In this document: piece after piece, positions 55,576-64,000 of the stretch
Layout: each line of letters opens with the position of its first letter
How positions within the stretch are numbered: position 1 is the first letter of the stretch
Notes under the pieces: model-generated
The model's database searches: none
What the model was told of the DNA's origin: nothing
The model's input: only the letters and a program-made list of their open reading frames with translations
Source of the DNA: Bradyrhizobium guangdongense
GTDB lineage: Bacteria; Pseudomonadota; Alphaproteobacteria; Rhizobiales; Xanthobacteraceae
Assembly: GCF_004114975.1 (NCBI RefSeq)
Contig: NZ_CP030051.1
Coordinates: forward strand, 186,001-250,000
Length of the DNA: 64,000 bases
Direction of reading: 5' to 3'
Translations under genes and position numbers: made by a program

Positions 55576-56391
55576 CTACACGTCCAGCGTCACCGTGACA
55601 GGGACGTGATCAGACGGCCGCTCCCAGCTGCGGGCATCGCGCAGAATCCTGAAATCCTGCACCGCCTCCTTCAGCGCGCGCGAGACCCAGATGTGGTCGA
55701 GCCTGCGGCCGCGATCGCCGACGGTCCAGTCGGCGGAGCGGTAGCTCCACCAGGTGTAGACCTTTTCCGACATCGGGATGCGGTCGCGCGCGACGTCGAC
55801 CCATTCGCCGGCTTCAAGCGCCGCCTTCAGCTTCTCGGTTTCGACAGGCGTGTGCGAGACCACTTTCAGCAGCTGCTTGTGCGACCACACGTCGTTCTCG
55901 TGCGGCGCGACGTTGAGATCGCCGACCAGGATGTGTCTGTCATCTCCGCGCGGATGCAGCGGCTCGCAGGCCTTCATCTCGTCGAGGAAGCGAAGCTTGT
56001 GGTCGAACTTCTCGTTCAGCACGGGATCGGGAATGTCGCCGCCGGCCGGCACGTAGAAATTATGCAGCACCAGCGGCTTTGCGATTGTGGCCTTCTCGCC
56101 GAACGACACCGAGATATGGCGCGAATCCACCTTGTCGCAGAAGGTGCGGATGTCAGTCGACTCGAACGGGATCTTCGAGACGATGGCGACGCCGTGATAG
56201 CCCTTCTGTCCGTTCAGTGCGACGTGCTCGTAGCCGAGCCGCTTGAAGCGCTTCAGCGGAAAGGCGTCGTCGATGCATTTGGTTTCCTGCAGACACAGCA
56301 CGTCCGGCCGCGCGCTCTTGAGAAATTTCGCGACCAGGTCGATGCGCAGCCGCACCGAATTGATGTTCCAGGTTGTCAGGGAAAGACGCAT
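55576..56391 (-). CDS. xth: exodeoxyribonuclease III
   Basis: 271 residues, the exonuclease-endonuclease-phosphatase fold: TTWNINSVRLR near residue 6, LQETKCIDDAFP near 35 (catalytic Glu), GDLNVAPHENDVW near 155, WWSYR near 213, RLDHIWVS near 230 and SDHVPV at the end (His). It is an AP endonuclease acting in base-excision repair. It stands between repeats of families C and B. Confidence 0.95.
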   Translation of the reverse strand: MRLSLTTWNINSVRLRIDLVAKFLKSARPDVLCLQETKCIDDAFPLKRFKRLGYEHVALNGQKGYHGVAIVSKIPFESTDIRTFCDKVDSRHISVSFGEKATIAKPLVLHNFYVPAGGDIPDPVLNEKFDHKLRFLDEMKACEPLHPRGDDRHILVGDLNVAPHENDVWSHKQLLKVVSHTPVETEKLKAALEAGEWVDVARDRIPMSEKVYTWWSYRSADWTVGDRGRRLDHIWVSRALKEAVQDFRILRDARSWERPSDHVPVTVTLDV

Positions 56392-56451
56392 GAGAATGGC
56401 GTCTTAGCATGGATTGACGTGGGCGGAATGCTTGTCCACAGGGGCGGTGCT

Positions 56452-56528
56452 GCAGGGTGGGCAAAGCGAAGCGTGCCCACGACGTCTAGATGGTGGGCAC
56501 GGCGCAAGTGCGCCTTTGCCCACCCTAC
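56452..56528. repeat. dispersed palindromic repeat, family B copy 2
   Basis: Outer halves GCAGGGTGGGCAAAGCGAAG and CGCCTTTGCCCACCCTAC, inner halves CGTGCCCAC and GTGGGCACG. Same design as the copy between parA and parB. Confidence 0.85.
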
Positions 56529-56541
56529 GGCAGTCGAGCGC

Positions 56542-57354
56542 TTAGCCCGGCGCCGGTCCGTAATTGGTGAAATCGATCTTGAACATGCTGGGATCGAGCT
56601 TCTTGCCCGCATCGAGATTGTAGACCGCGACCGTGGTGTCGTAGCCCTGCGGGTCGGTGACGGTCCATTGCTTCAGCTGGCCGTCCTTGGCGCCGATCAT
56701 CAGCAGCAGGCGGCTGGTGCCGACCAGCGCCTGCTTCTCTTCGATGGTGACACTGATGAAGAGATCGTCGGAGGTGACGTTGACGACGTTGGTGTCCTTC
56801 ATCAGGTCGATGCGGTCCGACAGCAGGAAGCGCAGCGGCGTCTGCGACAGCGGGTAGACGTCCTGCGTCGCGAGCTTGCGGTCGCGGACCACGACCGACG
56901 ATCCGTCGGCGATGATGTCGATCGGGCTCGGCGGATCATATTCGAAGCGGAGCTTGCCCGGCTTCTGGATGTAGAAATCGCCCTGCGTCTTGCTGCCGTC
57001 GGGGCCGACCTGGACGAAATTCCCGACCAGCGTCGACAGCGACGACAGATAGGCGCTGACCTTGGCCGCCTGCGCCTTCTGCTTGTCGTCGAAAGTCTGG
57101 AAGATGCTGCTCGGCACGTTCCGGCGCGGATCGGGAATCACCGGATTCGGTGGCGCCTGCGTCGCACCCGTGATCGCCGGCCCTCCCGAGGGCTGAGCAT
57201 TGTCGCGGCCCTTCGGTGCAGGCTTCGGCACGGGGACGTTCTGTGCAAACGACGCTGCGCTCACCATCATGGCGGTGACGAGAAGCACGCCCGCCACGCG
57301 CGCGCCGCGCGCAGCGAAAGAGGCCGCGAATCGAATGTCCGGATGTCTGGTCAA
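56542..57354 (-). CDS. LolA-like outer-membrane lipoprotein carrier protein
   Basis: 270 residues from TTG 57354, which gives a signal peptide (VAGVLLVTAMMVSAASFAQN); an upstream in-frame ATG at 57453 lies inside ftsK. The mature part starts with a Pro-rich linker and then the LolA half-barrel: NFVQVGPDGSKTQGDFYI, KPGKLRFEYDPPSPIDIIAD, GKKLDPSMFKIDFT. LolA carries lipoproteins across the periplasm to LolB. It lies directly after ftsK, which is the usual site of lolA in proteobacteria. Confidence 0.88.
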   Translation of the reverse strand: MTRHPDIRFAASFAARGARVAGVLLVTAMMVSAASFAQNVPVPKPAPKGRDNAQPSGGPAITGATQAPPNPVIPDPRRNVPSSIFQTFDDKQKAQAAKVSAYLSSLSTLVGNFVQVGPDGSKTQGDFYIQKPGKLRFEYDPPSPIDIIADGSSVVVRDRKLATQDVYPLSQTPLRFLLSDRIDLMKDTNVVNVTSDDLFISVTIEEKQALVGTSRLLLMIGAKDGQLKQWTVTDPQGYDTTVAVYNLDAGKKLDPSMFKIDFTNYGPAPG

Positions 57355-57449
57355 CGCGTCGTCCTGTGTGGCTGGGCGCCGTTTTAGCGTGATTTCGGGC
57401 AAAAGCGGAGATCGATTTTGCGTGAAAATGTCATTCGAGGCGTGCTGCC

Positions 57450-59933
57450 TCACATATGGCTGTCTTCTTCCTCGACCAGAATCTCGCGTTTGCCGGCGTG
57501 ATTGGCGGGTCCGACGATGCCTTCCAGTTCCATGCGCTCCATCAGCGATGCCGCGCGGTTATAGCCGATTTGCAGGCGGCGCTGGATGTAGCTGGTCGAG
57601 GCCTTGCGGTCGCGCTTGACGATCGCAACGGCCTGCTGGAACAGGTCGCCGCCGCCATCCGCGCCCATGCCGCTGGCGTCGAACACGACGCCGCCATCCT
57701 CGTCCTCGCTCGGCTCTTCGGCCGTGACGGCCTCGAGATATTCCGGCTGGCCCTGCGTCTTGAGGTGGCGCACCACCTTCTCGACTTCCTCGTCCGAGGC
57801 GAAAGGTCCGTGCACGCGGCTGATGCGGCCGCCGCCGGCCATGTAGAGCATGTCGCCCTGGCCGAGCAACTGCTCGGCACCCATCTCACCCAGAATGGTG
57901 CGGCTGTCGATTTTCGAGGTGACCTGGAAGGCGATGCGGGTCGGGAAGTTCGCCTTGATGGTGCCGGTGATGACGTCCACCGACGGGCGCTGTGTCGCGA
58001 GAATCACATGCAGGCCGGCGGCGCGCGCCATCTGTGCGAGGCGCTGCACCGCGCCTTCGATGTCCTTGCCGGCCACCATCATCAGGTCGGCCATTTCGTC
58101 GACGATGATGACGATGTAGGGCAGCGGATCGAGCGAGAGCTTCTCTTCCTCGTAGATCGCCTTGCCGGTTTCCTTGTCGAAGCCGGTGTGCACCGTGCGC
58201 GTCGGCTCTTCGCCCTTGGCTTTCAGCTCGAGCAGGCGCGTGTTGTAGCCGTCGATGTTGCGCACGCCGAGTTTGGCCATGTTCTTGTAGCGCTCTTCCA
58301 TCTCGCGCACCGCCCATTTCAGCGCGACCACCGCCTTCTTCGGATCGGTCACGACGGGCGTGAGCAGATGGGGAATGCCGTCATAGACGGAGAGTTCGAG
58401 CATCTTGGGATCGACCATGATCAGGCGGCACTGATCGGGCCGCAATCGGTAGACCAGGCTGAGGATCATGGTGTTGATCGCGACCGACTTGCCGGAGCCG
58501 GTGGTACCGGCAATCAGCATGTGCGGCGTGCGCGCGAGGTCGATGATGACGGGGTCGCCGCCGATGGTCTTGCCGAGGCAGAGCGGCAATTTCGCCACCG
58601 TGTCGGTGGCTTCCTTCTCCACCAGCAATTCGCGCAAGTAAACCTTTTCGCGATGTGCGTTGGGCAGCTCGATGCCGATGGCGTTGCGGCCGGGAACGAC
58701 GGCAACGCGTGCCGACAGGGCGCTCATCGAGCGCGCGATGTCGTCGGCGAGGCCGATCACGCGGGACGATTTGATGCCCGGCGCCGGCTCCAGCTCGTAC
58801 AGCGTGACGACGGGGCCCGGATTGGCTTTCACGATCTCGCCGCGCACGCCGAAATCCTGCAGCACGCCCTCGAGCGAGCGCGAGTTGGTTTCGAGCTCGG
58901 CCTTGCTGAGCGGCTGACGGTCGCCGGCCTTCGGCGCGGCCAGCATGGAGACGGAGGGAAGATCGAACTTGTCGGAGCCCTTCTTGGCCGCCGGCTTCGG
59001 CGCAGCCTTCTTGCGCGATGCGCGCGCGGGCGCCTCTTCCTCTTCCTCCTCCTCTTCTTCTTCGACCTCTTCGTGCTCGTCCTCGTAATCTTCGTCCTTG
59101 GACTGCGGTGAGATCGAAGGCGCGGCGCGGCCGCCGCCGAGGTTGGGTTCCTGCCGGCTGAACGCGACAGCCTTGGCCTTCGGTCCGCTCGAGACCAGCG
59201 AACGATAGGCCGCGCCGAACAGCCAGATCAGCCGCGCCTTCGTGCTCATCAGCGCGTGGAACAGCCAGCCTAACGACACCGATCCGCGATCGCTCTCCTC
59301 GTCGTCCTCGAGCGGCTTGTCGTCGTCCTCGATGTCAGCGAGCTCGTCGTCATGCTCGCGCGCGCCGAGACCGCAGGCGATCAGGAAGGTCGCGGCCAGC
59401 GCGACGAACAGGATCGCGCCGAGCACCAGGCGATAGATCACGCCTGGCGGTCCGAAGATCACAGCGGGGGCGCGCACCAGCGCATCGCCGACCACGCCGC
59501 CGAGCCCGGTCGGCAGCGGCCAGGCGCCGCCATGCGGCCAGCAGCTGACAAAACCCGCCGCGATCACAGTGCAGAGAATCCAGCAGCCGAGCCGCAGCGC
59601 CTCGCGATCGAACGGGCGATGGGTCATCATGCGCCAGCCCCACACTGCGACGGTGAGGATCAGCATGATCGCGCCGAGCCCGAGGATCTGCATGGCGAGG
59701 TCGGCGCCGATCGCGCCGGCATAACCGAGAATGTTGCGGATCGGGCGCGAGGTGGCGTGGCTGAGGCTTGGGTCCTGCACCGACCAGGTCATCAGCGCGG
59801 CGGAGGCGAGGCCGGCCAGCGCGATCAGGCCGAGGCCGGTGAGCTCGCGCATGCGCCGCGCCAGACCCTCCCGGATCGAGGGCGGCAGATGGCCGACCAG
59901 GGGAATGACACGCTCGATTGCCGACATGCTCAT
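57450..59933 (-). CDS. ftsK: DNA translocase FtsK
   Basis: 827 residues. Four membrane segments in the first 200 residues, then an acidic linker with a run of glutamates near 290-310 and a basic stretch ([16 protein letters not shown]), the RecA-like motor with Walker [14 protein letters not shown] near 480 and Walker [16 protein letters not shown] near 608, and the gamma winged helix ([20 protein letters not shown]) near 765 that reads KOPS and activates XerD. It pumps DNA at the septum in chromosome dimer resolution. It precedes lolA in the usual order. Confidence 0.96.
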   Translation of the reverse strand: MSMSAIERVIPLVGHLPPSIREGLARRMRELTGLGLIALAGLASAALMTWSVQDPSLSHATSRPIRNILGYAGAIGADLAMQILGLGAIMLILTVAVWGWRMMTHRPFDREALRLGCWILCTVIAAGFVSCWPHGGAWPLPTGLGGVVGDALVRAPAVIFGPPGVIYRLVLGAILFVALAATFLIACGLGAREHDDELADIEDDDKPLEDDEESDRGSVSLGWLFHALMSTKARLIWLFGAAYRSLVSSGPKAKAVAFSRQEPNLGGGRAAPSISPQSKDEDYEDEHEEVEEEEEEEEEEAPARASRKKAAPKPAAKKGSDKFDLPSVSMLAAPKAGDRQPLSKAELETNSRSLEGVLQDFGVRGEIVKANPGPVVTLYELEPAPGIKSSRVIGLADDIARSMSALSARVAVVPGRNAIGIELPNAHREKVYLRELLVEKEATDTVAKLPLCLGKTIGGDPVIIDLARTPHMLIAGTTGSGKSVAINTMILSLVYRLRPDQCRLIMVDPKMLELSVYDGIPHLLTPVVTDPKKAVVALKWAVREMEERYKNMAKLGVRNIDGYNTRLLELKAKGEEPTRTVHTGFDKETGKAIYEEEKLSLDPLPYIVIIVDEMADLMMVAGKDIEGAVQRLAQMARAAGLHVILATQRPSVDVITGTIKANFPTRIAFQVTSKIDSRTILGEMGAEQLLGQGDMLYMAGGGRISRVHGPFASDEEVEKVVRHLKTQGQPEYLEAVTAEEPSEDEDGGVVFDASGMGADGGGDLFQQAVAIVKRDRKASTSYIQRRLQIGYNRAASLMERMELEGIVGPANHAGKREILVEEEDSHM

Positions 59934-59942
59934 GGGCCCCGC

Positions 59943-61151
59943 CTAACCCAGAGTTTCGACCAGCCGGTGCAGCGCCTGCGCCGTGGTCTCGCTATCCTGC
60001 ACCAGCGCCAGCCTGATATAGCCGGCACCGGGGTTGAAGCCGTCGGGCTGTTGCCGCGCCAAAAAGCTGCCGGGCACCACGCGCACGCCTGCTTCCTTGA
60101 AGAGTTTCAGCGTCACCGACACGTCGTCGCCGATCCCGGACGTGTTGAGCCAGACGCAGAAGCCGGCATCGGGCCGGCGATAGCCATAACGATTGCCGAT
60201 GATCTGGTCGGCGAGATCGAACTTGATCCGGTAGAGCCTGCGATTCTCCTCGACATGCGCTTCGTCGCCATAGGCAACGGTCGCGACATGCTGGAGCGGT
60301 ACCGGCACCTGCGGGGCCGCGATGTTGCGCAGCTCCAGGAACATGCCGATGAATCTCTTGTCGCCGGCGGCGAAGCCGACGCGCAGGCCCGGCAGGTTGG
60401 AGCGCTTCGACAGCGATTGGAACGCAGCCACGCGGGTGAAATCGGCCCCCGCACATTCGAGCGCGCTGCCCGGTGCCTTTCGGGTGTAGATCTCCGAATA
60501 GCACTCGTCGCTGAGGATCATGAAATTGTAGCGGTCGGCGAGTTGCTTCAGCCGCTTGAAATAGTCGGGCGAGGCGACCGAGCCCTGCGGATTGGCGGGC
60601 GAAGCCAGATAGAACGCCACGGTGCGCGCCAGCGTCGCCTCGTCGATAGCCTCGAGATCGGGCAGGAAGCCGTTTTCGATCGTCGTCGGCAGATAGACCG
60701 GCTCGCAGGCGGCCGCGCCGGCGCCGGCGCCATAGACCGGGTAGAACGGGTTCGGCATCAGGATCGCGGGCTTGCCGGGCTTCGGGCCGACATAGCGCGC
60801 CGCCGCGATCGCGGCCAGGAACAGCCCTTCCCGGCTGCCATTGAGGACCAGCAGCTCGCTTCGGGGGTCGAGGGCGCGCGGCAGCTTGAAGCGCGACGAC
60901 AACCAAGCGCTCGCAGCCTCACGAAACGGCTCGGTGCCCTGGTTCATCGGGTAACGGCCGAAATCGGCGATGTGCTTGGCCAGCACCGGGCCGACGAAGT
61001 CAGGCACCGGATGCTGCGGCTCGCCGACTGCGAGCGAAATCAAGGGCTTGCCGGGTTGATGCGGCGCCAGCAGCTCGTTCAGCCGGACAAAGGGCGAGCG
61101 TTCGTTATTGGAGCTTCCACTGGCCTGCGGCGCACGGGATGAAGCGGTCAT
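59943..61151 (-). CDS. class I/II PLP-dependent aminotransferase (DapC-like)
   Basis: 402 residues from ATG 61151. It shows ISLAVGEPQHPVPD near residue 40, GRYPMNQGTEPFREA, PILMPNPFYPVYG-like LMPNPFYPVYGAGA near 130, ASPANPQGSVASP near 180, ILSDECYSEIY near 215 and PLP lysine in QSLSKRSNLPGLRVGF near 250. Fits succinyldiaminopimelate transaminases of actinobacterial/alphaproteobacterial type, in which case it serves lysine and peptidoglycan synthesis; other substrates are possible. It is just upstream of ftsK on the same strand, with 9 bases between. Confidence 0.85.
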   Translation of the reverse strand: MTASSRAPQASGSSNNERSPFVRLNELLAPHQPGKPLISLAVGEPQHPVPDFVGPVLAKHIADFGRYPMNQGTEPFREAASAWLSSRFKLPRALDPRSELLVLNGSREGLFLAAIAAARYVGPKPGKPAILMPNPFYPVYGAGAGAAACEPVYLPTTIENGFLPDLEAIDEATLARTVAFYLASPANPQGSVASPDYFKRLKQLADRYNFMILSDECYSEIYTRKAPGSALECAGADFTRVAAFQSLSKRSNLPGLRVGFAAGDKRFIGMFLELRNIAAPQVPVPLQHVATVAYGDEAHVEENRRLYRIKFDLADQIIGNRYGYRRPDAGFCVWLNTSGIGDDVSVTLKLFKEAGVRVVPGSFLARQQPDGFNPGAGYIRLALVQDSETTAQALHRLVETLG

Positions 61152-61332
61152 GACCATTCTGGGCGCCAGTACTCTCGGAACGGCCGGTCGCGCGCGGGCG
61201 CCGGCGGGAAAGCGGTTCAGTTCACCATAGATAGGGCGAGGTTAAGACGCGATTAACCATCGGCCGGCCGGCCCGTCCAGAGCGTGAATAACGAGCCCGG
61301 ATAACAAGGGATTCGAGCTGCGCCCGACTGCC

Positions 61333-61362
61333 CGTCATGGCCCGGCTTGTCCCGGCCATGAC
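61333..61362. repeat. short palindromic repeat
   Basis: GTCATGGCCCGG-CTTGT-CCCGGCCATGAC: nearly perfect arms of 12 bases. It resembles a common rhizobial intergenic palindrome and sits just beyond the 3' end of the GFA gene. Confidence 0.65.
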
Positions 61363-61384
61363 CAATTCGGCCCATGTCGGACCT

Positions 61385-61789
61385 TCAGCGCCCCGGCAGT
61401 TTCTCGAATGTCTTCATGCCCGCGGGGATCGTGTGGAAGTCCTGCATGTCGCAGGTGTAGATCGCCATCTGCGGCCGGAACTGTTCCGGCTCGTCCAGCG
61501 TGCCGACCTTGACCACGGTCGCCGGCAGTCCCGGAACCTTGGTGACCAGATGCGTGCCGCACTCGGCGCAGAATTCGCGCGTCACGGCGCGTTCGAGGTC
61601 CTTGCGGGTGAACTGCTTGGGCTGCCCCGTGATGTAGGTGAACCCGGCCGCCGGCATCGCGATGAAGGTGTTGGGCCCGCCGCCCGAGATGTACTGGCAC
61701 TCGCGGCAGTGACATTGGGCCTGCATCATCGGATCGCCCTCGGCAACGTAGCGAACTTCGCCGCAATAGCATCCGCCTTCCAAACGCAT
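61385..61789 (-). CDS. GFA family (glutathione-dependent formaldehyde-activating-like) zinc protein
   Basis: 134 residues from ATG 61789. Cysteines are placed as in the GFA fold: GGCYCGEVRY near residue 6, CHCRECQYISGG near 26 and FCAECGTHL near 74, binding two zincs. The Gfa enzyme of Paracoccus speeds S-hydroxymethylglutathione formation, but many members have unknown substrates. It stands alone between the aminotransferase gene and the amtB terminator. Confidence 0.88.
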   Translation of the reverse strand: MRLEGGCYCGEVRYVAEGDPMMQAQCHCRECQYISGGGPNTFIAMPAAGFTYITGQPKQFTRKDLERAVTREFCAECGTHLVTKVPGLPATVVKVGTLDEPEQFRPQMAIYTCDMQDFHTIPAGMKTFEKLPGR

Positions 61790-61885
61790 GACGACCTCCC
61801 GTTTTATTGTTCGTTGTGGTCGGTATTTCTGCGCCGGCGATCCGGAATGGCAATCCCCTTTCTTTGGAGCGCCGGGCAAAAAGAA

Positions 61886-61913
61886 AGGGGCTCCAGCTTG
61901 CGCTGGAGCCCCT
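61886..61913 (-). terminator. intrinsic terminator of the glnK-amtB operon
   Basis: Perfect 12-base arms AGGGGCTCCAGC (61886-61897) and GCTGGAGCCCCT (61902-61913) with a 4-base loop. On the minus strand they are followed by TTCTTTTT, so it ends transcription coming from amtB, about 85 bases after its stop. Confidence 0.92.
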
Positions 61914-61998
61914 CAACGGTCGGGGCATTGCCGGGTATGTGCCCGAACCGTAGGAGTGGACGCGATCCCCGAGGAGAGATCGCGCCCGGGAGGAGAGG

Positions 61999-63447
61999 TT
62001 ACATATTGTAGGCGCGTTCGGTGTGGTCGGTGATGTCGAGGCCTTCACGCTCGCTCTCGACATTGGCGCGCAGGCCAACGATCACGTCGACGACCTTGTA
62101 GAGGATCGCCGAACCGACGCCCGACCACACCAGCGTGGTGCAGACGGCTTCGATCTGGGAGATCATCTGCGCGGCGAAGTCGTAATCGGCAACCTTGGGC
62201 GGGATCGCGGTGTAGTCGATGATGCCAGCACCACCGAGAGCCGGATTGACCAGGATGCCGGTGCCGAGGGCGCCGACGATGCCGCCGATGCAGTGCACGC
62301 CGAACACGTCGAGCGAGTCGTCGTAGCCGAGCGCGTTCTTCACGACGGTGCAGAAGAACAGGCAGACCATGCCGACCACGAGACCGAGGACGATCGCACC
62401 CATCACGCCGGAGAAGCCGGCGGCAGGCGTGACGGCCACGAGGCCCGCGACAGCGCCGGAGATGACGCCCAGCACCGACGGATGACCCTTCACGATCCAC
62501 TCCGCGAACATCCACGACAGCGCAGCGGCGGCGGTGGCGACGAAGGAGTTGGTCATGGCGAGCGCAGCGCCGCCGTTGGCCTCTAAGTTGGAGCCGGCGT
62601 TGAAGCCGAACCAGCCGACCCAGAGCAGCGAGGCGCCGATCATCGACATGGTCAGCGAGTGCGGAGCCATCAGCTCCTTGCCGTAGCCGACGCGCTTGCC
62701 GATCAACAGAGCGCCGACGAGGCCGGCGATGCCGGCATTGATGTGCACCACGGTGCCGCCGGCGAAGTCGATCGCGCCCTTCTTGAAGATCCAGCCGGCG
62801 TCGGCGTTGATCTCGTCGAGCTTGGCCTGAGCCGCGGTCTTCGCCGCCGCGTCAGTCGCAGCAGCCAGAGCCTTGGCCGCGTCCTGGATCGCGTCCGGGC
62901 CGGGCCAGTACCAGACCATGTGCGCGATCGGGAAGTAGATCAGCGTGACCCAGAGCGGGATGAACAGTGCGATCGCCGAGAACTTCATGCGCTCGGCGAA
63001 GGCGCCGACGATGAGGGCGGGCGTGATCGCCGCGAAGGTCATCTGGAAGCACATATAGACGAGCTCCGAGATGTTGGCGTCGACCGAGAAGGTCGCGGCC
63101 TTCGAGTCGGTGGTGACGCCCATCATGAACGCCTTCGAGAAGCCGCCGATGAAGTCGGAACCGCCGGTGAAGGCGAGGCTGTAGCCGTACACGGCCCAGA
63201 TCACGGTGACGACGCAGACGGTGTAGAACACCTGCATCAGCACCGAGAGCATGTTCTTGGAACGAACGAGGCCGCCGTAGAACAGCGCAAGACCCGGGAT
63301 CGTCATCAACAGCACGAGCACTGTCGATGTCAGCATCCAGGCGTTATCCCCCTTGTTGACCGTTGGCTCGGCATAGGCTGCGGTCGCAGCGAACAGGCCG
63401 ACTGCGAGAGCCGCCAATCCCGCGCCATAGGGACGCTTAAACGTCAT
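61999..63447 (-). CDS. amtB: ammonium transporter AmtB
   Basis: 482 residues from ATG 63447 with AGGAG seven bases upstream. Signal peptide-like start (LAALAVGLFAATAAYAEP), then eleven membrane segments. The twin histidines are in GTVVHINAG (near residue 228) and FGVHCIGG (near 390), with the channel signature DFAGGTVVHINAGIAGL. A Lys/Ala-rich loop near 190-215 is longer than in E. coli AmtB. Conducts ammonium in the inner membrane and is blocked by GlnK. It starts 38 bases after the glnK stop. Confidence 0.95.
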   Translation of the reverse strand: MTFKRPYGAGLAALAVGLFAATAAYAEPTVNKGDNAWMLTSTVLVLLMTIPGLALFYGGLVRSKNMLSVLMQVFYTVCVVTVIWAVYGYSLAFTGGSDFIGGFSKAFMMGVTTDSKAATFSVDANISELVYMCFQMTFAAITPALIVGAFAERMKFSAIALFIPLWVTLIYFPIAHMVWYWPGPDAIQDAAKALAAATDAAAKTAAQAKLDEINADAGWIFKKGAIDFAGGTVVHINAGIAGLVGALLIGKRVGYGKELMAPHSLTMSMIGASLLWVGWFGFNAGSNLEANGGAALAMTNSFVATAAAALSWMFAEWIVKGHPSVLGVISGAVAGLVAVTPAAGFSGVMGAIVLGLVVGMVCLFFCTVVKNALGYDDSLDVFGVHCIGGIVGALGTGILVNPALGGAGIIDYTAIPPKVADYDFAAQMISQIEAVCTTLVWSGVGSAILYKVVDVIVGLRANVESEREGLDITDHTERAYNM

Positions 63448-63485
63448 TTCATTTACTCCTGATTGAATTTTGGTTGAGCGCGAAA

Positions 63486-63824
63486 TCAAAGGGCCGCGGC
63501 GTCGGCCTCACCGGTGCGGATGCGGACCGCGTGGTCGAGGTTGATGACGAAGATCTTGCCGTCGCCGATCTGACCGGTTTTCGCGGCGGACGTGATGGCG
63601 TCGATGGTCTTGTCGACCTGCTCGGAGGCGATAGCGACTTCGATCTTGATCTTGGGCAGAAAGCTCACGGCATATTCGGCGCCGCGGTAGATTTCCGTAT
63701 GGCCTTTCTGCCGGCCATAGCCCTTGACTTCCGTCACCGTGAGACCGTGAACGCCAATGGCGGTCAGGGCGTCACGGACTTCTTCCAGCTTGAATGGCTT
63801 GATAATCGCCATAACAATTTTCAT
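63486..63824 (-). CDS. glnK: nitrogen regulatory protein P-II (GlnK)
   Basis: 112 residues from ATG 63824. Starts MKIVMAIIKPFKLEEVRDAL, has the T-loop with the uridylylation Tyr in GHTEIYRGAEYAV near residue 51 and GDGKIFVINLDHAVRIRTGE near 90. PII trimers sense ATP/ADP and 2-oxoglutarate; GlnK binds to AmtB under ammonium excess. The pairing with amtB and the sigma-54 promoter candidate upstream fit nitrogen control by NtrC. Confidence 0.95.
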   Translation of the reverse strand: MKIVMAIIKPFKLEEVRDALTAIGVHGLTVTEVKGYGRQKGHTEIYRGAEYAVSFLPKIKIEVAIASEQVDKTIDAITSAAKTGQIGDGKIFVINLDHAVRIRTGEADAAAL

Positions 63825-63930
63825 GGGTCCTATCCCCGCTTGGGCCCGGTCCGGACGTGGCCGGGCGTTTCTCGACTGGTTCGCCACGAGGGAGAAAGAT
63901 TCACTACGCGGGCACAGCCGGGCCCTTAGA

Positions 63931-63946
63931 ATCAAATGCCGTGCCA
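63931..63946 (-). promoter_or_regulatory. sigma-54 promoter candidate for glnK-amtB
   Basis: On the minus strand TGGCACGGCATTTGAT: the -24 element TGGCACG is perfect, the spacing is right, and the -12 element TTGAT differs from TTGCW at one position. The start of transcription would be near 63920, giving a leader of about 95 bases before glnK. The NtrC sites expected upstream may lie beyond the window end. Confidence 0.7.
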
Positions 63947-64000
63947 GATCGGACGGCTTGCCTAACGGACTATGAAAACGGGGGTTTTCGCGTTTGACGG

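Noticed and set aside
43369..56528. CRISPR array
   Set aside because: Repeats are palindromic, far apart and not regularly spaced; no cas genes are seen.
55507..57387. Plus-strand open frame of 626 codons across xth and the LolA-like gene
   Set aside because: Antisense to two real genes and it also crosses two palindromic repeats; no recognisable domain.
59352..61142. Plus-strand open frame of 596 codons opposite ftsK and the aminotransferase
   Set aside because: Composition is that of a shadow frame, and both genes on the other strand have complete catalytic motifs.

Overview
The window reads as a stretch of a GC-rich alphaproteobacterial chromosome, most likely Bradyrhizobium or a close relative (Nitrobacteraceae). 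The reasons are protein sequence style, the gene order rho-mnmE-mnmG-rsmG-parA-parB-holA-lptE-leuS, several families of short palindromic intergenic repeats of the kind common in that genus, and GANTC (CcrM-type) sites. The species assignment is inference from reading; no database was searched.

Layout. 1-1.6 kb: end of rsmI, a YraN-family gene and gshB. 1.9-7.5 kb: part of a Flp/Tad pilus locus (cpaB, cpaC, cpaD, cpaE), then a TadD-like TPR lipoprotein and a PilZ protein on the other strand. 7.7-14.5 kb: comM (Mg-chelatase-like competence helicase) is split after codon 32 by about 5.3 kb of foreign DNA. That insert holds an IS5-type element, fragments of unknown genes, a complete-looking IS21-type element, and a serine recombinase cut off by the IS21 copy. 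14.6-19.9 kb: an exported protein, two convergent hybrid histidine kinases and a small zinc-ribbon protein. 19.9-24.8 kb: minus-strand operon hisB, DUF2628, hisH, hisA, hisF, hisE, coaA. 25-28.8 kb: hslV, a DUF2585 membrane protein, hslU and an unrecognised polytopic membrane protein. 28.8-31.6 kb: Tim44-like, mltA and Smr genes.

32-48.8 kb is the chromosome-maintenance core: secB, dnaQ, coaE, maf, ppsR (RP001 homologue), a 459-bp non-coding stretch with origin-like features, hemJ, rho, mnmE, mnmG, rsmG, parA, parB, holA, lptE, leuS. Four parS-like sites lie between mnmE and mnmG, one at the mnmG/rsmG junction and one degenerate copy inside rsmG. Together with parAB just downstream, this looks like the centromere of the chromosome, close to a candidate replication origin.

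48.9-64 kb: two GGDEF proteins, a YggS-type PLP protein, a hydratase, an L,D-transpeptidase-like protein, a CenR/OtpR-like regulator followed by a cyclic-nucleotide-binding protein, xth, a LolA-like protein, ftsK, an aminotransferase, a GFA-family protein, and a glnK-amtB operon with a sigma-54 promoter candidate and a strong terminator.

Most of the window is ordinary core genome. The parts most worth a second look are the broken comM with its decayed recombinase-bearing insert, the parS cluster with the candidate origin, and the families of dispersed palindromic repeats.
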